A stretch of DNA of 58,562 bases from Actinomycetes bacterium (GTDB lineage Bacteria > Actinomycetota > Acidimicrobiia > Acidimicrobiales > Acidimicrobiaceae): assembly GCA_021826315.1 (NCBI GenBank), contig JAKAZZ010000011.1, positions 1 through 58,562 of the forward strand, read 5' to 3'. Positions 8,520-18,258 of the stretch are shown here, piece after piece; position 1 is the stretch's first letter; every line of letters begins with the position of its first letter. A model generated the notes under the pieces. The model did no database searches. It had not been told where the DNA came from and saw only the letters and a list, made by a program, of their open reading frames with translations. The position numbers and the translations under genes are program-made.

Positions 8520-11500
8520 CTACTTGGTAACATCCACCTCGATTAGCAGGTCACCTACCTCGACCTTGGTCGGTCCATTTGTTATGACTCTAGCTACACG
8601 TCCAGATACCGGAGTTGTTATAGCGGCCTCCATTTTCATGGCTTCGATCGTAGCAACCGTCTGCCCTGCCTCTAGGTGATCTCCCTCTACGACTGCAACG
8701 GTCGCCACTCCGGAGAATGGAGCTGCAATATGGCCCGGACGGCTTAGGTCAGCCCGTTCGTTGATCGGAGCGCTCGACTCAACTGAACGATCGCGGACTG
8801 GAATTACTCTGAGCTGTCCATTAAGACGACAGTAGACGTCTCTGATGCCGCGATCGTCTGGTGCTCCGATGGCATCGACAGCTAGGAAGAGGTCGATGCC
8901 TGGCTCGAGGTGCACCACCGTCTCTTCGCCGGCTTCAAGGCCGTAGAAAAAGGCCTTCGTCTCGAGGAGGGTCAGTCTTCCAAATTTCTCCTGCGACTCC
9001 AAGTACTCTTTGGTTGGCCCTAAGAAGAGGATATTATTTAGTGCCGCGCGAGGGTTCTCTTCTTCTAGAAGGTGCTTGGAATCTTCGTCTAGATCTGGGA
9101 CTCCGCTGTATTTGATATTTCGGTTCAATAGAGCTTTGGTTCTAAATGGTTCCGGCCATCCAGCCGCCGGCGTGCCAAGTTCCCCCGATAGAAAGTTGAT
9201 CACAGAGTCCGGAAGGTCGAAGTTTTCAGGATTTTTCTCAAACTCAATCGGATCGGCGTTGGCCGCAACCAAGCCGAGAGCGAGATCGCCGACTACCTTT
9301 GACGATGGAGTGACCTTGACGATGTTTCCCAGGATTCGATTGACGTGGGCGTACATCTCCTCGATCATCTCGAATCTCTCACCAAGGCCTAGGGCTATCG
9401 CCTGCTGTCGGAGGTTCGATAGCTGTCCACCTGGAATCTCATGCATGTAGACCCGACCAGTGGGAGATGCGAGCCCTGACTCAAATGGGGCATAGAGGTG
9501 GCGAACCGCTTCGAAGTAGGGCTCCAGTGCAAGTGCGCCTTCGAGTGGAACGTCACTGCTTCTCTCTCCGTATTGAAGAGCTGCAATAATTGCGGAGAGG
9601 CTCGGTTGCGATGTGGTACCTGCCATCGATGCGCTCGCCCCATCGATCACGTCAACGCCTGCTTCGACGGCTGCCAGATATGTGGCTAGCTGGCCACCTG
9701 CTGTATCGTGGGTATGGAAGTGGACCGGCAGATCGAAACGTTCCCGAAGCGCCTTTACCAGCAATTTGGCTGATGGCGCCTTTGCGAGTCCCGCCATATC
9801 TTTGATGCAAAGTATGTGCGACCCCATATCGACTAATTGCGCTGCTATACGTAAGTAGTAGTCGAGGGTGTAGGTCTTTTCATTGGGATTTAGCATGTCG
9901 CCGGTGTAGCAGAGGGTTCCCTCGACGAGCCCCCCAAATTCAAGGGCGGCTTCGATCTCAGGGCGCATAATCTCGACGTTGTTTAGAGCGTCAAATATTC
10001 GGAAGATATCGATCCCAGACTCCTTGGCGGCGCGCACAAAGGATCGAGCAACCTCTTTTGGTTGAGGGCTATATGCAACTGTCGATTGACCACGTAGTAG
10101 CATCTGAATTGGAATGTTGGGCGCCTTCTCCCGGAGTGCCTCAAGTCGCTCCCATGGATCTTCCTTTAGAAACCGAAGGGCAACGTCGTAGGTTGCTCCT
10201 CCCCAAGCCTCGATTGAAAAGAGCGAAGGCATGAGCCTGGCGTAGTAGGGCGCTACTGCGAGGATATCGTATGTCCTCAGGCGAGTTGCTAAGAGACTCT
10301 GGTGAGCGTCGCGAAGGGTGGTATCGGTAATCGATACCTCTTTTTTGGCTCGAAGTAGTTCGGCGAAGCGTATCGGGCCAACTTCATCGAGTAGCTCCTT
10401 GTTTCCCTTTGGTGCCGGAAGTGTAAGGTCGATATTGGGAAGCTTTACCTTGGGGTTCAGAACCGTTGGCGCGGTGCCATTGGGGTGGTTTACTGAGACG
10501 TCAGAGAGGTAGTTGAGTAGTCGAGTTCCTCGGTCGGCTCCGTACTTGCTCGAGAGGAGGTCTTGGTGATTTTCGATGAACGACGTATCGATGTCGCCGC
10601 TCCTAAAGTCCTCATCGCCAAGGAGCGCCTCAAGGAAGCCGATATTAGTTGCTACGCCTCGGATCCGGAACTCTCGCAGAGCGCGATCGGCGCGAAGTAT
10701 CGCCTCAGGAAATGTTCGACCTCTGGCGGTTAGCTTCACCAACATCGAGTCGAAGTACGGCAGCACCTCTGCGCCACTATACGTTCCTTCATCTAATCGA
10801 ATCCCGGCTCCACCTGGGGCACGATAGGCGGCGATCCTTCCAGTATCTGGGCGGAAGTTGTCGGATGGATCTTCAGTGGTGATTCGACACTGAAGTGCGG
10901 CACCCTTGGTCGTGATCGTCTCTTGGCTTAACCCGAGCTCTTCGAGGTTATAACCTGCAGCAACTTTGATTTGAGATTGAACTAAGTCGATGCCTGTTAC
11001 CTCTTCGGTAACGGTGTGTTCTACTTGAATACGTGGGTTCATCTCGATAAAGACGTGTCTGCCATCTTTGTTGAGGAGAAATTCTACCGTGCCAGCATTT
11101 GAGTAGTTGATCGAGCGAGCAAACGCTACGGCATCCGCGCAGATCGCATCTCGGATGGTTGGATCGAGGTTTGGCGCTGGAGCGATTTCAACTACCTTTT
11201 GGTGTCGCCTCTGAATCGAGCAGTCACGCTCGTAGAGGTGAACGACGTTCCCCGAATTATCGGCGAGTATCTGAACTTCAATGTGGCGGGGATCGACTAC
11301 TGCCTCTTCTATAAAGACAGTTGCGTCCCCGAAGGCTAGTTGGGCTTCAGCCATGGCACTTGTAACTGCCTGTCGCAGATCGGCTACTCGGTCGACCCTT
11401 CGAAGGCCGCGTCCTCCGCCACCGGCGGCAGCCTTTACAAAGACTGGAAAGGTAAATGTCTTTTCGACATCGGCAAAGTCGTCTCCTTCACCGATTGGTC

Positions 11501-11906
11501 CAATTGAATTCAGGGTTGGAATGTTGGCCCTTCGTGCAGCTGCGATGGCGTTCATCTTGTTTCCGGCGAGCTCGAGGGCGCGAACCGATGGACCGATGAA
11601 GGTTACGCCTGCCTCGAGGGCCTTTTCAGCTAAGAGGGGATTTTCTGAGAGAAAGCCATATCCGGGATAGATTGCATCTGCCCCTGCCTCTTTGGCAATC
11701 TTTACAATTTGATCGATGTCGAGATACGATCGAAGCGGGTGCCCCGCCTCTCCGATCTGATAACTCTCATCAGCCTTTTGGCGATGCAGGGAGTAGCGAT
11801 CCTCATAGGCATAGATTCCAACGGTAGTTATCTTGAGCTCTGAGGCGGCTCGAAAAGCTCTAATAGCTATCTCGCCTCTATTTGCTACGAGGATCTTTTT
11901 GAACAT
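8520..11906 (-). CDS. pyc: Pyruvate carboxylase
   Basis: Single-chain, biotin-dependent pyruvate carboxylase (1128 residues, the usual length). It makes oxaloacetate from pyruvate, bicarbonate and ATP to refill the TCA cycle. The biotin carboxylase domain occupies residues 1 to about 450, beginning KKILVANRGEIAIRAFRAA with the ATP-grasp loop AAAGGGGRGLR. The carboxyltransferase TIM barrel spans about 520-800 (TTLRDAHQSLLATR, metal ligand region HFHTHDTAGG). The PYC/OADA domain follows. The biotinyl domain at the C-terminus carries EAMKMEA with the biotinylated lysine at K1091. The ATG start at 11906 fits the family N-terminus. It is transcribed alone; the neighbouring methyltransferase is 83 bp upstream on the same strand. 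Confidence 0.97.
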   Translation of the reverse strand: MFKKILVANRGEIAIRAFRAASELKITTVGIYAYEDRYSLHRQKADESYQIGEAGHPLRSYLDIDQIVKIAKEAGADAIYPGYGFLSENPLLAEKALEAGVTFIGPSVRALELAGNKMNAIAAARRANIPTLNSIGPIGEGDDFADVEKTFTFPVFVKAAAGGGGRGLRRVDRVADLRQAVTSAMAEAQLAFGDATVFIEEAVVDPRHIEVQILADNSGNVVHLYERDCSIQRRHQKVVEIAPAPNLDPTIRDAICADAVAFARSINYSNAGTVEFLLNKDGRHVFIEMNPRIQVEHTVTEEVTGIDLVQSQIKVAAGYNLEELGLSQETITTKGAALQCRITTEDPSDNFRPDTGRIAAYRAPGGAGIRLDEGTYSGAEVLPYFDSMLVKLTARGRTFPEAILRADRALREFRIRGVATNIGFLEALLGDEDFRSGDIDTSFIENHQDLLSSKYGADRGTRLLNYLSDVSVNHPNGTAPTVLNPKVKLPNIDLTLPAPKGNKELLDEVGPIRFAELLRAKKEVSITDTTLRDAHQSLLATRLRTYDILAVAPYYARLMPSLFSIEAWGGATYDVALRFLKEDPWERLEALREKAPNIPIQMLLRGQSTVAYSPQPKEVARSFVRAAKESGIDIFRIFDALNNVEIMRPEIEAALEFGGLVEGTLCYTGDMLNPNEKTYTLDYYLRIAAQLVDMGSHILCIKDMAGLAKAPSAKLLVKALRERFDLPVHFHTHDTAGGQLATYLAAVEAGVDVIDGASASMAGTTSQPSLSAIIAALQYGERSSDVPLEGALALEPYFEAVRHLYAPFESGLASPTGRVYMHEIPGGQLSNLRQQAIALGLGERFEMIEEMYAHVNRILGNIVKVTPSSKVVGDLALGLVAANADPIEFEKNPENFDLPDSVINFLSGELGTPAAGWPEPFRTKALLNRNIKYSGVPDLDEDSKHLLEEENPRAALNNILFLGPTKEYLESQEKFGRLTLLETKAFFYGLEAGEETVVHLEPGIDLFLAVDAIGAPDDRGIRDVYCRLNGQLRVIPVRDRSVESSAPINERADLSRPGHIAAPFSGVATVAVVEGDHLEAGQTVATIEAMKMEAAITTPVSGRVARVITNGPTKVEVGDLLIEVDVTK

Positions 11907-11989
11907 CGACCGACCTGACTATTCAAACCTAGGCAAACAATTGACCCTGTTTACCTTAGTCGTGCAAATAGCACTCGGCTGAGATGCAC

Positions 11990-12889
11990 CTAGCGAGGTC
12001 TTCTAGCCTGTACCGCTATCCTTCCGTTCATTCGAAATTGTGGGTGGAATGGTTGGGACTTTAGGTCTTCTATGTTCGAGTCAAACTCGTCGCTCGTAAG
12101 TACGCCTTTATCGATTATCTCGGATCGAGCTGAGATAAGTTGATCTATTACAAAGGCGCGCTCGTAGGAGGCGCTAGTAGTGTCTACAAAATCACCTTCG
12201 GTGAGGGTTGACACCTTTGTGACTTCGAAACCGCCCAAGTGAAGTAGTGGCGCTAGGCGGCGCCCGACGTTACGGTTTCCGCCCTTCATCTTTTGGAGGT
12301 TCGCAATAGCTCCATGCAGGAGTATGAAAGAGTCGGGATTTGGTGGTTCGACGATGTAGAGGTCATCCTCTAGATCTTCAACGATTACTCGACCACCGGG
12401 CTTTAGCACCCTGAAGATTTCGGCTACTGCAACCGTAGGATCTGGTAGATACTGCAGTACCTCCCGAACAACTACGACGTCGAATGATTGATCGCCATAT
12501 GGTAGGCCACAGATGTCGCCATATCCAAACATTGTCGTAGCTTCCGGTGAAATTGCGCCAAGGGAGCGGAGGTGACCATCTATTACGCGAGCACCTTCGA
12601 TGAACTCCGGAATGATGTCGCATCCGACTGACGACGCCCCAAATCGAATTCCAATCTCAAAGTTCACGAGTCCAAATCCGCAACCTATGTCGAGAGTCAT
12701 TTCGTCTCTTTGAGGGGAGATCTCCTCGAGGAGGTGTTCCCAGATGCGTGTCAGGGATATGGTGTACTGCAATGTAGTACGAGCAGTTCCAGGTGACATA
12801 GTGGTTGCAACACCCGCAGCTAGGTTGTTGAGAAGTTCAACCCTTTCCCTGATCGAAAGTGATGCTCCGGCGACGTTGGTTCTGATCAT
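11990..12889 (-). CDS. Class I SAM-dependent methyltransferase
   Basis: A 299-residue protein with a Rossmann methyltransferase core. Motif I is LDIGCGFGLVNFEIG (about residues 66-80). The acidic loop after strand 2 is GCDIIPEFIEGA. The post-I motif region VVVVREVLQYLPDP and the LKPGGRVIVEDLED segment are typical of UbiE/Methyltransf_11-type enzymes. Its substrate is not evident. ATG 12889 has GGGGATTTA upstream, a good ribosome binding site. It lies back to back with the glycan operon, separated by a long AT-rich gap, so a role in modifying the glycan or a lipid carrier is possible but unproven. Confidence 0.8.
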   Translation of the reverse strand: MIRTNVAGASLSIRERVELLNNLAAGVATTMSPGTARTTLQYTISLTRIWEHLLEEISPQRDEMTLDIGCGFGLVNFEIGIRFGASSVGCDIIPEFIEGARVIDGHLRSLGAISPEATTMFGYGDICGLPYGDQSFDVVVVREVLQYLPDPTVAVAEIFRVLKPGGRVIVEDLEDDLYIVEPPNPDSFILLHGAIANLQKMKGGNRNVGRRLAPLLHLGGFEVTKVSTLTEGDFVDTTSASYERAFVIDQLISARSEIIDKGVLTSDEFDSNIEDLKSQPFHPQFRMNGRIAVQARRPR

Positions 12890-13560
12890 TAAATCCCCTA
12901 GTTTTTCGACTTAGGGCTCTTATCGGCAGTGTCAGCCTTGAACTTTCAAAGATTTTGCTGAAATGGTCAATATTTTTATCTTCCTAAGGTCCCATTCGGT
13001 TGGCTAACGTATGCCGAATATTCACGGTGCCTTCGTCAGCGTCGATTTCGAAGTCGCGAAATTTCCCCCACTTTCATAGCACCCGTAGTTCACGGATTCA
13101 TAAAAAATTCATATTAGCACCGCCGCTAAGTATTAATAGATGTTCACTAAAGAGTTAATATCTGGATAATACCCGTGATTTATTTCTTCTAATTCGATTA
13201 AATTCTAGTAAATTTGCATTTCCTCAATCACGAGCTATTGACGTATGATCTTAATTGAACAGCCATTGTAGTAATACGTATCGAAATTGAATATTCGGTA
13301 TCCTCCTCTATCGGGAGGGATGTACACCCTAAAGAAGCTGGTTAAGTACTTTATCATCGCTCTTACCCTATCGTTAGACCACGAACTCTTTTTCATATAT
13401 TGAGATATATATAATCCTAGATTCTGAATTTAAGTTCAGAATTGTTAGGATATATTTATCTTATTTAGAGAAATAAATTAGAGATAATTAATTATTGGCT
13501 AATCGAGATTGATAAATTTTCGGCGATGATGGAGGGAGAGTTTGGTATCGAAGGGATTTT
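12890..13560. other. AT-rich divergent promoter region of glycan operon
   Basis: This 671-bp gap separates the minus-strand methyltransferase from the plus-strand epimerase. Its AT content is clearly above its surroundings, especially 13080-13540. It contains a long imperfect hairpin (13414-13451), a small CCTCC...GGAGG inverted repeat near 13302-13318, and AAGGGA just before the epimerase ATG. No gene is visible. Promoters for both divergent units are expected here. Confidence 0.55.
13414..13451. promoter_or_regulatory. Long AT-rich hairpin upstream of glycan operon
   Basis: ATCCTA (13414-13419) pairs with TAGGAT (13446-13451), and ATTCTGAA (13421-13428) pairs exactly with TTCAGAAT (13435-13442) around TTTAAG. 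That gives 14 paired positions with a small internal bulge. It sits about 110 bp before the epimerase start. No T-tract follows, so a DNA operator or a 5'-leader RNA structure is more likely than a terminator. Confidence 0.5.
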
Positions 13561-14538
13561 ATGAAGCGTGTTTTAGTTACGGGAGCCGGAGGGTTCATCG
13601 GATCACACCTCTGCGATCTACTTCTCGAAAGGGGAGCCTCAATTGTCGGAGTCGATGCATTTACAGACTCCTATGACCCTCAGGAAAAGAGGGATCGTGC
13701 TACGAAACTCTCTGAAAGCGCGGACTTTCACCTCATTGAAGCTGACCTTGCCTCGATAGATCTCGATCGATATCTCGACGGCGTCGATACCGTCTATCAC
13801 CTAGCTGGTAGGGCAGGGGTTCGAAGCAGTTTTAGTGACTTTGATAAGTATCAAAGCGACAACATAGTTGCGACGAGGAAAGTGATCGATGCGATCAAAA
13901 GGTGCGACCCAAGTATTCGCCTCGTCGCTGCATCATCCTCTTCGGTCTACGGCAACGCACCGGTCCCCTTTACTGAAGGGGGTGCAACCGAGCCAGTTTC
14001 TCCCTATGGATGGAGCAAGCTCGAGGCGGAGCGCATGATAATCGATGCGGCTCAAGATGGACTTTCAACTATCGCACTTCGTTATTTCACGGTCTATGGC
14101 CCCCGTCAGCGGCCAGATATGGGCTTTCGAAAGTTCATAAAGGCGGCACTAGCCAACGAACCAATCGAGATCTACGGAGATGGAAATCAAAGTCGCGACT
14201 TTACCTACGTCTACGACATCGTTGAGGCGACTATCGCTGCTGGAGAAGTCTCCGATAGCGGCCTTGTTATCAACATAGGTGGAGGATCGATCGTTACCAT
14301 TAGGCATGTTCTTTCATTGATTGAGGCAATGCTTGGACGCCCGATCGACGTTAGGTATGGCCCATTTGCTAAGGGCGATGTAATGCATACCGGGGCAGAT
14401 CTATCGCTTGCCAAGAGAGTCCTTAGCTATAGCCCAAGATCTTCAATCGAAGAGGGGATTGGCCATGAGTTCGCGTACTTCAAAGAGGTATTCGGAGATG
14501 CGGAAGTTGACGGGGGAGAGATGGAGGTCGTTCGATGA
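13561..14538 (+). CDS. NAD-dependent nucleotide-sugar epimerase/dehydratase
   Basis: A 325-residue extended short-chain dehydrogenase. The NAD-binding GxxGxxG motif is TGAGGFIGS at the N-terminus. The catalytic YxxxK is in SPYGWSKLEAE, with the serine-rich strand AASSSSVYGNAP before it. RYFTVYGPRQRPDMGFRKFI and NQSRDFTYVYDI match UDP-glucose/UDP-glucuronate 4-epimerases of the GalE/WbpP/LpsL type. Since the operon ends with a UDP-glucose dehydrogenase, UDP-glucuronate 4-epimerase is an attractive inference, but GalE or a dehydratase cannot be excluded. AAGGGA lies 5 nt before ATG. Its TGA overlaps the ATG of the next gene by 4 nt (ATGA), which indicates translational coupling. Confidence 0.85.
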   Translation: MKRVLVTGAGGFIGSHLCDLLLERGASIVGVDAFTDSYDPQEKRDRATKLSESADFHLIEADLASIDLDRYLDGVDTVYHLAGRAGVRSSFSDFDKYQSDNIVATRKVIDAIKRCDPSIRLVAASSSSVYGNAPVPFTEGGATEPVSPYGWSKLEAERMIIDAAQDGLSTIALRYFTVYGPRQRPDMGFRKFIKAALANEPIEIYGDGNQSRDFTYVYDIVEATIAAGEVSDSGLVINIGGGSIVTIRHVLSLIEAMLGRPIDVRYGPFAKGDVMHTGADLSLAKRVLSYSPRSSIEEGIGHEFAYFKEVFGDAEVDGGEMEVVR

Positions 14539-15833
14539 GCGAATTTGAGGTAGTCGACGAAATCACTTATCGAGGGACTTCGCGTGTGGTTATCTACTCG
14601 CACGATACCTACGGCCTTGGTCATCTAAGGCGAAATATCGCACTCGCTGAGGCACTCGTCCGTAGCTCTAAGACGATGAGAATTGTGATCGTAACTGGTT
14701 CACGTGTCGCCTCGAGCTTTGAGATTGGCTCGCAGATTGAGTTGGTAGAACTACCACCGGTCATCAAGGTTGGCGTGGATGAATATGAGGCTCAGGGTAT
14801 CAAGATATCTATTTCGCTCATAAAGAGAGCAAGGGCGGCGATCATCATCGACATCATTAAGAGGTTCTCACCTGAGATCTTCTATGTCGATCACTCACCA
14901 CTTGGAATGGGTCAAGAGCTACGACCGGTTTTGGACTTTTTAGCAAATGAGCGCCCACAGATCCTTCGCTTTATTGGCTTACGCGATATCATCGACTCGC
15001 CTAGAAATATGCAGAGTGGTTGGGGTGCTGATGGCCAACTCGAGGCTATCTCGACCTTTTACAACCGGGTATACGTCTTTGGCGAGAGGCATCTCTTCGA
15101 CCTTGCAAAGTCTTATGGCTTAGCCAATGGAAGTAGCCTTCGCTACCTCTCCTATATCGGAAAGCCTGAGTTTTTAGAGGCAGGGATACGCCGCAGCGAG
15201 GTCTTTGCAGATCCGAGCTTCGGCGGAGGGCACCTACTCGTGACAAGTGGTGGAGGCGGCGATGGCCTATCCCTCTGCGAACTTGGGATCCTTCTTGGCA
15301 AAGTTACTGGTTATAAAACCGTCGTAGTGACCGGACCGCTTATGGATAGAGACGCCTTGCGCCAACTTGCAGCGCTCGCCGAGGGTCATTCGAATATCGA
15401 GATAATTGAGTTTTGTGCAAACTTCGAGGCACTTGTGGCAAAGGCGAGAGTCGCCCTTGCGATGGGGGGATACAACACGACCCTCGAACTTGCTGCTGCG
15501 CGTGTTCCAACTATCTACCTCCCCCGAACCTATCCGCGTGAGGAGCAACTTGTTAGGGCAAACATATTTGAGAGTCTCGGCTTTGGGAGAGTTGTATCTG
15601 TTGGGGAATGGTCGTTAGAGATGATCGTCGATCAACTGAAGAGCTTCTGGGCAAGGCCGATCCTCGATGATTCTGTAACCCTTGAGATGTCAGCTATTCC
15701 GCGATTTGCAAGTCAGATAGTGGTTCCTGGTAGAAGTGAGAGATTTAGTGGTGGGCCAATTGGTGCTAGTGGTGATGGAGTCGAATCCAAGGGTTCGTCG
15801 GTGCCGATGCTAGATGTGGATTTGAGGGCATAG
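14535..15833 (+). CDS. COG4671-type glycosyltransferase (MurG-like fold)
   Basis: A 432-residue protein beginning with VVIYSHDTYGLGHLRRNIALAEAL, the signature start of the COG4671 predicted glycosyltransferases. These have a GT-B fold related to MurG and UDP-glucuronosyltransferases. The C-terminal half has the nucleotide-sugar region VALAMGGYNTTLELAAARVPTIYLPR, corresponding to the family's GGxxT-E-xxxxxxP donor-binding motif. The likely role is transfer of a sugar during assembly of the exported glycan. The start codon overlaps the epimerase stop, and the stop overlaps the next start by one base. About the last 40 residues are low-complexity and poorly conserved in appearance. Confidence 0.8.
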   Translation: MSEFEVVDEITYRGTSRVVIYSHDTYGLGHLRRNIALAEALVRSSKTMRIVIVTGSRVASSFEIGSQIELVELPPVIKVGVDEYEAQGIKISISLIKRARAAIIIDIIKRFSPEIFYVDHSPLGMGQELRPVLDFLANERPQILRFIGLRDIIDSPRNMQSGWGADGQLEAISTFYNRVYVFGERHLFDLAKSYGLANGSSLRYLSYIGKPEFLEAGIRRSEVFADPSFGGGHLLVTSGGGGDGLSLCELGILLGKVTGYKTVVVTGPLMDRDALRQLAALAEGHSNIEIIEFCANFEALVAKARVALAMGGYNTTLELAAARVPTIYLPRTYPREEQLVRANIFESLGFGRVVSVGEWSLEMIVDQLKSFWARPILDDSVTLEMSAIPRFASQIVVPGRSERFSGGPIGASGDGVESKGSSVPMLDVDLRA

Positions 15834-17122
15834 TGGCTATTCGAATCGCCTATGTGGTAAAGCGCTTCCCTCGTCTTTCAGAGACCTTCATCCTCGAAGA
15901 GATGCTCGGCCTAGAAGAGCGAGGCTTCGAATTAGCCGTATATGCCATCGCAGATCCAAAAGAAGCGATCATTGACGGCGACGTTAAGAAGTTAAAGGCT
16001 CCGATCACCTATCTTTCAACTGGCGATAGGACAAGATTTGACTTTGGAGCCCTACTCCTCGAGCACATCAAGTTGTTGACTGAGTCCCCAAGGCGCTACA
16101 TAACCGCTGTGCGCTCCTTTCCTATGGGTAAGAGCAAGGGTGCATGGCTCAGAAATGTTGCATATGGAATTCGACTTGCCAGATTGCTCGAACGCTTTGA
16201 GGTTGATCACGTTCATGGGGCGTTTGTACACTCGCCATCTTCGGTGGCTTTGATTGGGGCGAAGCTTTCTAACAAGACATTTTCGCTAGCGGGTCACGCC
16301 AAAGATATCGTTCAATGTGGAGAGGTTTCACTTCAACGAAAGATTGAACGAGCAAACTTTGTGCTGCTATGTTCAGCGAAGGCCCGCCGGGAAGTCGCCT
16401 TGAAGGCGGGCCTAAGTGCTTCGCAGGTTGATTCAAAGTTGAAACTACTTCGCCACGGAGTTGATCTAGAGAAGTTTCGACCTACCGTATTCGCCGACGA
16501 TGTTTTGGAGTTCGGTGGAGGTGGCGCAATTGAGATAGTTACCGTCGGACGACTTGTTGCCAAAAAAGGCTACGGAGATCTTATCGATGCACTTGCGATC
16601 GTAGCTGCACGTGGAAGAGTCTTTACCCTTCGAATGGTGGGCGATGGTCCCCTTCGAAAGGCCCTTGAAGAAAGGGTAGCCCTTCTTGGTCTGCGAAGGT
16701 ACGTCACATTCTTGGGCGCCCAAGATCGAAGCGGCGTCATCTCCGAACTCGAGCGAGGTTTACTCTTCGTCCACCCATCTGTACTTCTTCCAAATGGCGA
16801 CTCAGACGGTATTCCAAATGTGGTTCTCGAAGCCATGGCGTGTGGGAAAGTCGTCGTTGGTGCGGATATCGACGGCATCAAAGAGGCAATCGAAGACGGG
16901 GTCTCAGGGAGAATCTATCGAAGTGGAGATGTATCGGCATTGGCGCAATTGCTAATTGAACTTATTGATGATCGAGGTGGTCTCGTTACTCTATCGAAAG
17001 GGGCAAGGGCGAAGGTGGAGAAGGAGTTCTCGAAGGAGAAGGCAAATGACTGTGTCGCCGAATTGATGGCCTCAGTTTTGCTGAGCGCCAATAGCTCCGT
17101 GGATGAGGTGATCAACCGATGA
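15833..17122 (+). CDS. GT4 family glycosyltransferase
   Basis: A 429-residue GT-B glycosyltransferase. The N-terminus IRIAYVVKRFPRLSETFILEEMLGLEERG is typical of group 1 exopolysaccharide transferases. The C-terminal domain contains VTVGRLVAKKGYGDLIDALAIV and the EX7E-type donor site SDGIPNVVLEAMACGKVVVGAD. The GTG start at 15833 overlaps the stop of the previous gene by one base. The end overlaps the next ATG by 4 nt. It probably adds one sugar to the lipid-linked or secreted glycan; donor and acceptor are unknown. No membrane helices are evident, so it should act at the cytoplasmic face. Confidence 0.88.
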   Translation: MAIRIAYVVKRFPRLSETFILEEMLGLEERGFELAVYAIADPKEAIIDGDVKKLKAPITYLSTGDRTRFDFGALLLEHIKLLTESPRRYITAVRSFPMGKSKGAWLRNVAYGIRLARLLERFEVDHVHGAFVHSPSSVALIGAKLSNKTFSLAGHAKDIVQCGEVSLQRKIERANFVLLCSAKARREVALKAGLSASQVDSKLKLLRHGVDLEKFRPTVFADDVLEFGGGGAIEIVTVGRLVAKKGYGDLIDALAIVAARGRVFTLRMVGDGPLRKALEERVALLGLRRYVTFLGAQDRSGVISELERGLLFVHPSVLLPNGDSDGIPNVVLEAMACGKVVVGADIDGIKEAIEDGVSGRIYRSGDVSALAQLLIELIDDRGGLVTLSKGARAKVEKEFSKEKANDCVAELMASVLLSANSSVDEVINR

Positions 17123-18258
17123 AGATCGCTTACGTTCTCTTCGATCCAGGCATCGCCGTTGGTGGAGTAAAGGGCGCATCGGTCCACGTCGCCCGCTTTT
17201 GCCAGAGCGCGACCGCGTTAGGCCATGAAGTCCACCTCTTTGTAACTTCGGTGGTCGATACCTCGGCCATCGAGGCAACGGTTCACCACATCTATCTCGA
17301 AAAGGTAAAGTCGAATGACCTCTCAAAGATTGAGGCCGCTAAAAAGTTCGCAGTGGCGCTCAGAGCTGAAATTCAAATAGGAGACTTCGACCTCGTCTAC
17401 GAGCGACTCAGCCTCTTCTTTGGACAAGGGGGCGAGATCGCTTCCGAAGTAGGCCTTCGTCGCATCCTTGAGATCAACGCCCCAATCGCAAAAGAGAGAG
17501 CTAGCCACTTTTTACTAGCTGAACACGCTAAGGCGGCAGCCGACGAGCGATCCGCTATCGAGGGCGCAGATGTTGTATGCGTTACCTCCGCTTTGATTCC
17601 ATATGCCGCATCTAACGGTGCCTCACGAGTTCGGGTGGTTCCAAATGGCGTTGCGATCGATGACTTTTCCGTTCCAAGGGTTCAAGGAGAGACCTTCACT
17701 ATTGGATTTGTTGGTTCGCTCAAAGGTTGGCACGGAGTCGACAATCTCCTTTTGGCTGCTGAACTCCTCTACGAGCGAAAGAGAAGTTTTCGTTTGAGGA
17801 TCGTAGGAGAGGGTCCAAGGGGGGAGCACCTACGACAACTTGCATCTTCACTGTCTTGTGCTGATGCAATTGATTTCGTTGGAGCCGTTGCGATGGGCGA
17901 GATTCCACGGGAGATTGCCAGCTTTGACGTCGGAGTTGCACCATATGTGAAGTCATCGGACTTTTATTTTTCCCCATTGAAGGTCCTCGAATATATGGCT
18001 GGTGGTGCCCCGGTAGTTGCGACCGATACGCCTTCGATACGCTCCATAACTGGAGACTGCGCTATCTTGGTCTCTGATCCAGGGCCAATAGCGATCTCGT
18101 CGGCTATCGAGGCTCTGATGGATAGCCCACTTTTATCTAGTGAACTAGCGGCCAAGGCACGTAAGAGGGTGATGGATAAGTTCTCGTGGGACGATGCCGT
18201 CGCTGAAATCCTCGAGGCTGATTCATTTGTCGGAGACCTAGATGCAGTCTTTGGTTAG
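17119..18258 (+). CDS. GT4 family glycosyltransferase (second)
   Basis: A 379-residue GT-B enzyme. KIAYVLFDPGIAVGGVKGASVHV is the glycine-rich N-terminal acceptor loop. The GT4 C-terminal donor site is present as SDFYFSPLKVLEYMAGGAPVVATD, with the EX7E-like spacing (K/E...E). ATG 17119 overlaps the previous stop (ATGA). The 3' end overlaps the ABC exporter start by 17 nt. It is distinct in sequence from the preceding GT4, so the two probably act at successive steps of one glycan. Confidence 0.87.
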   Translation: MKIAYVLFDPGIAVGGVKGASVHVARFCQSATALGHEVHLFVTSVVDTSAIEATVHHIYLEKVKSNDLSKIEAAKKFAVALRAEIQIGDFDLVYERLSLFFGQGGEIASEVGLRRILEINAPIAKERASHFLLAEHAKAAADERSAIEGADVVCVTSALIPYAASNGASRVRVVPNGVAIDDFSVPRVQGETFTIGFVGSLKGWHGVDNLLLAAELLYERKRSFRLRIVGEGPRGEHLRQLASSLSCADAIDFVGAVAMGEIPREIASFDVGVAPYVKSSDFYFSPLKVLEYMAGGAPVVATDTPSIRSITGDCAILVSDPGPIAISSAIEALMDSPLLSSELAAKARKRVMDKFSWDDAVAEILEADSFVGDLDAVFG

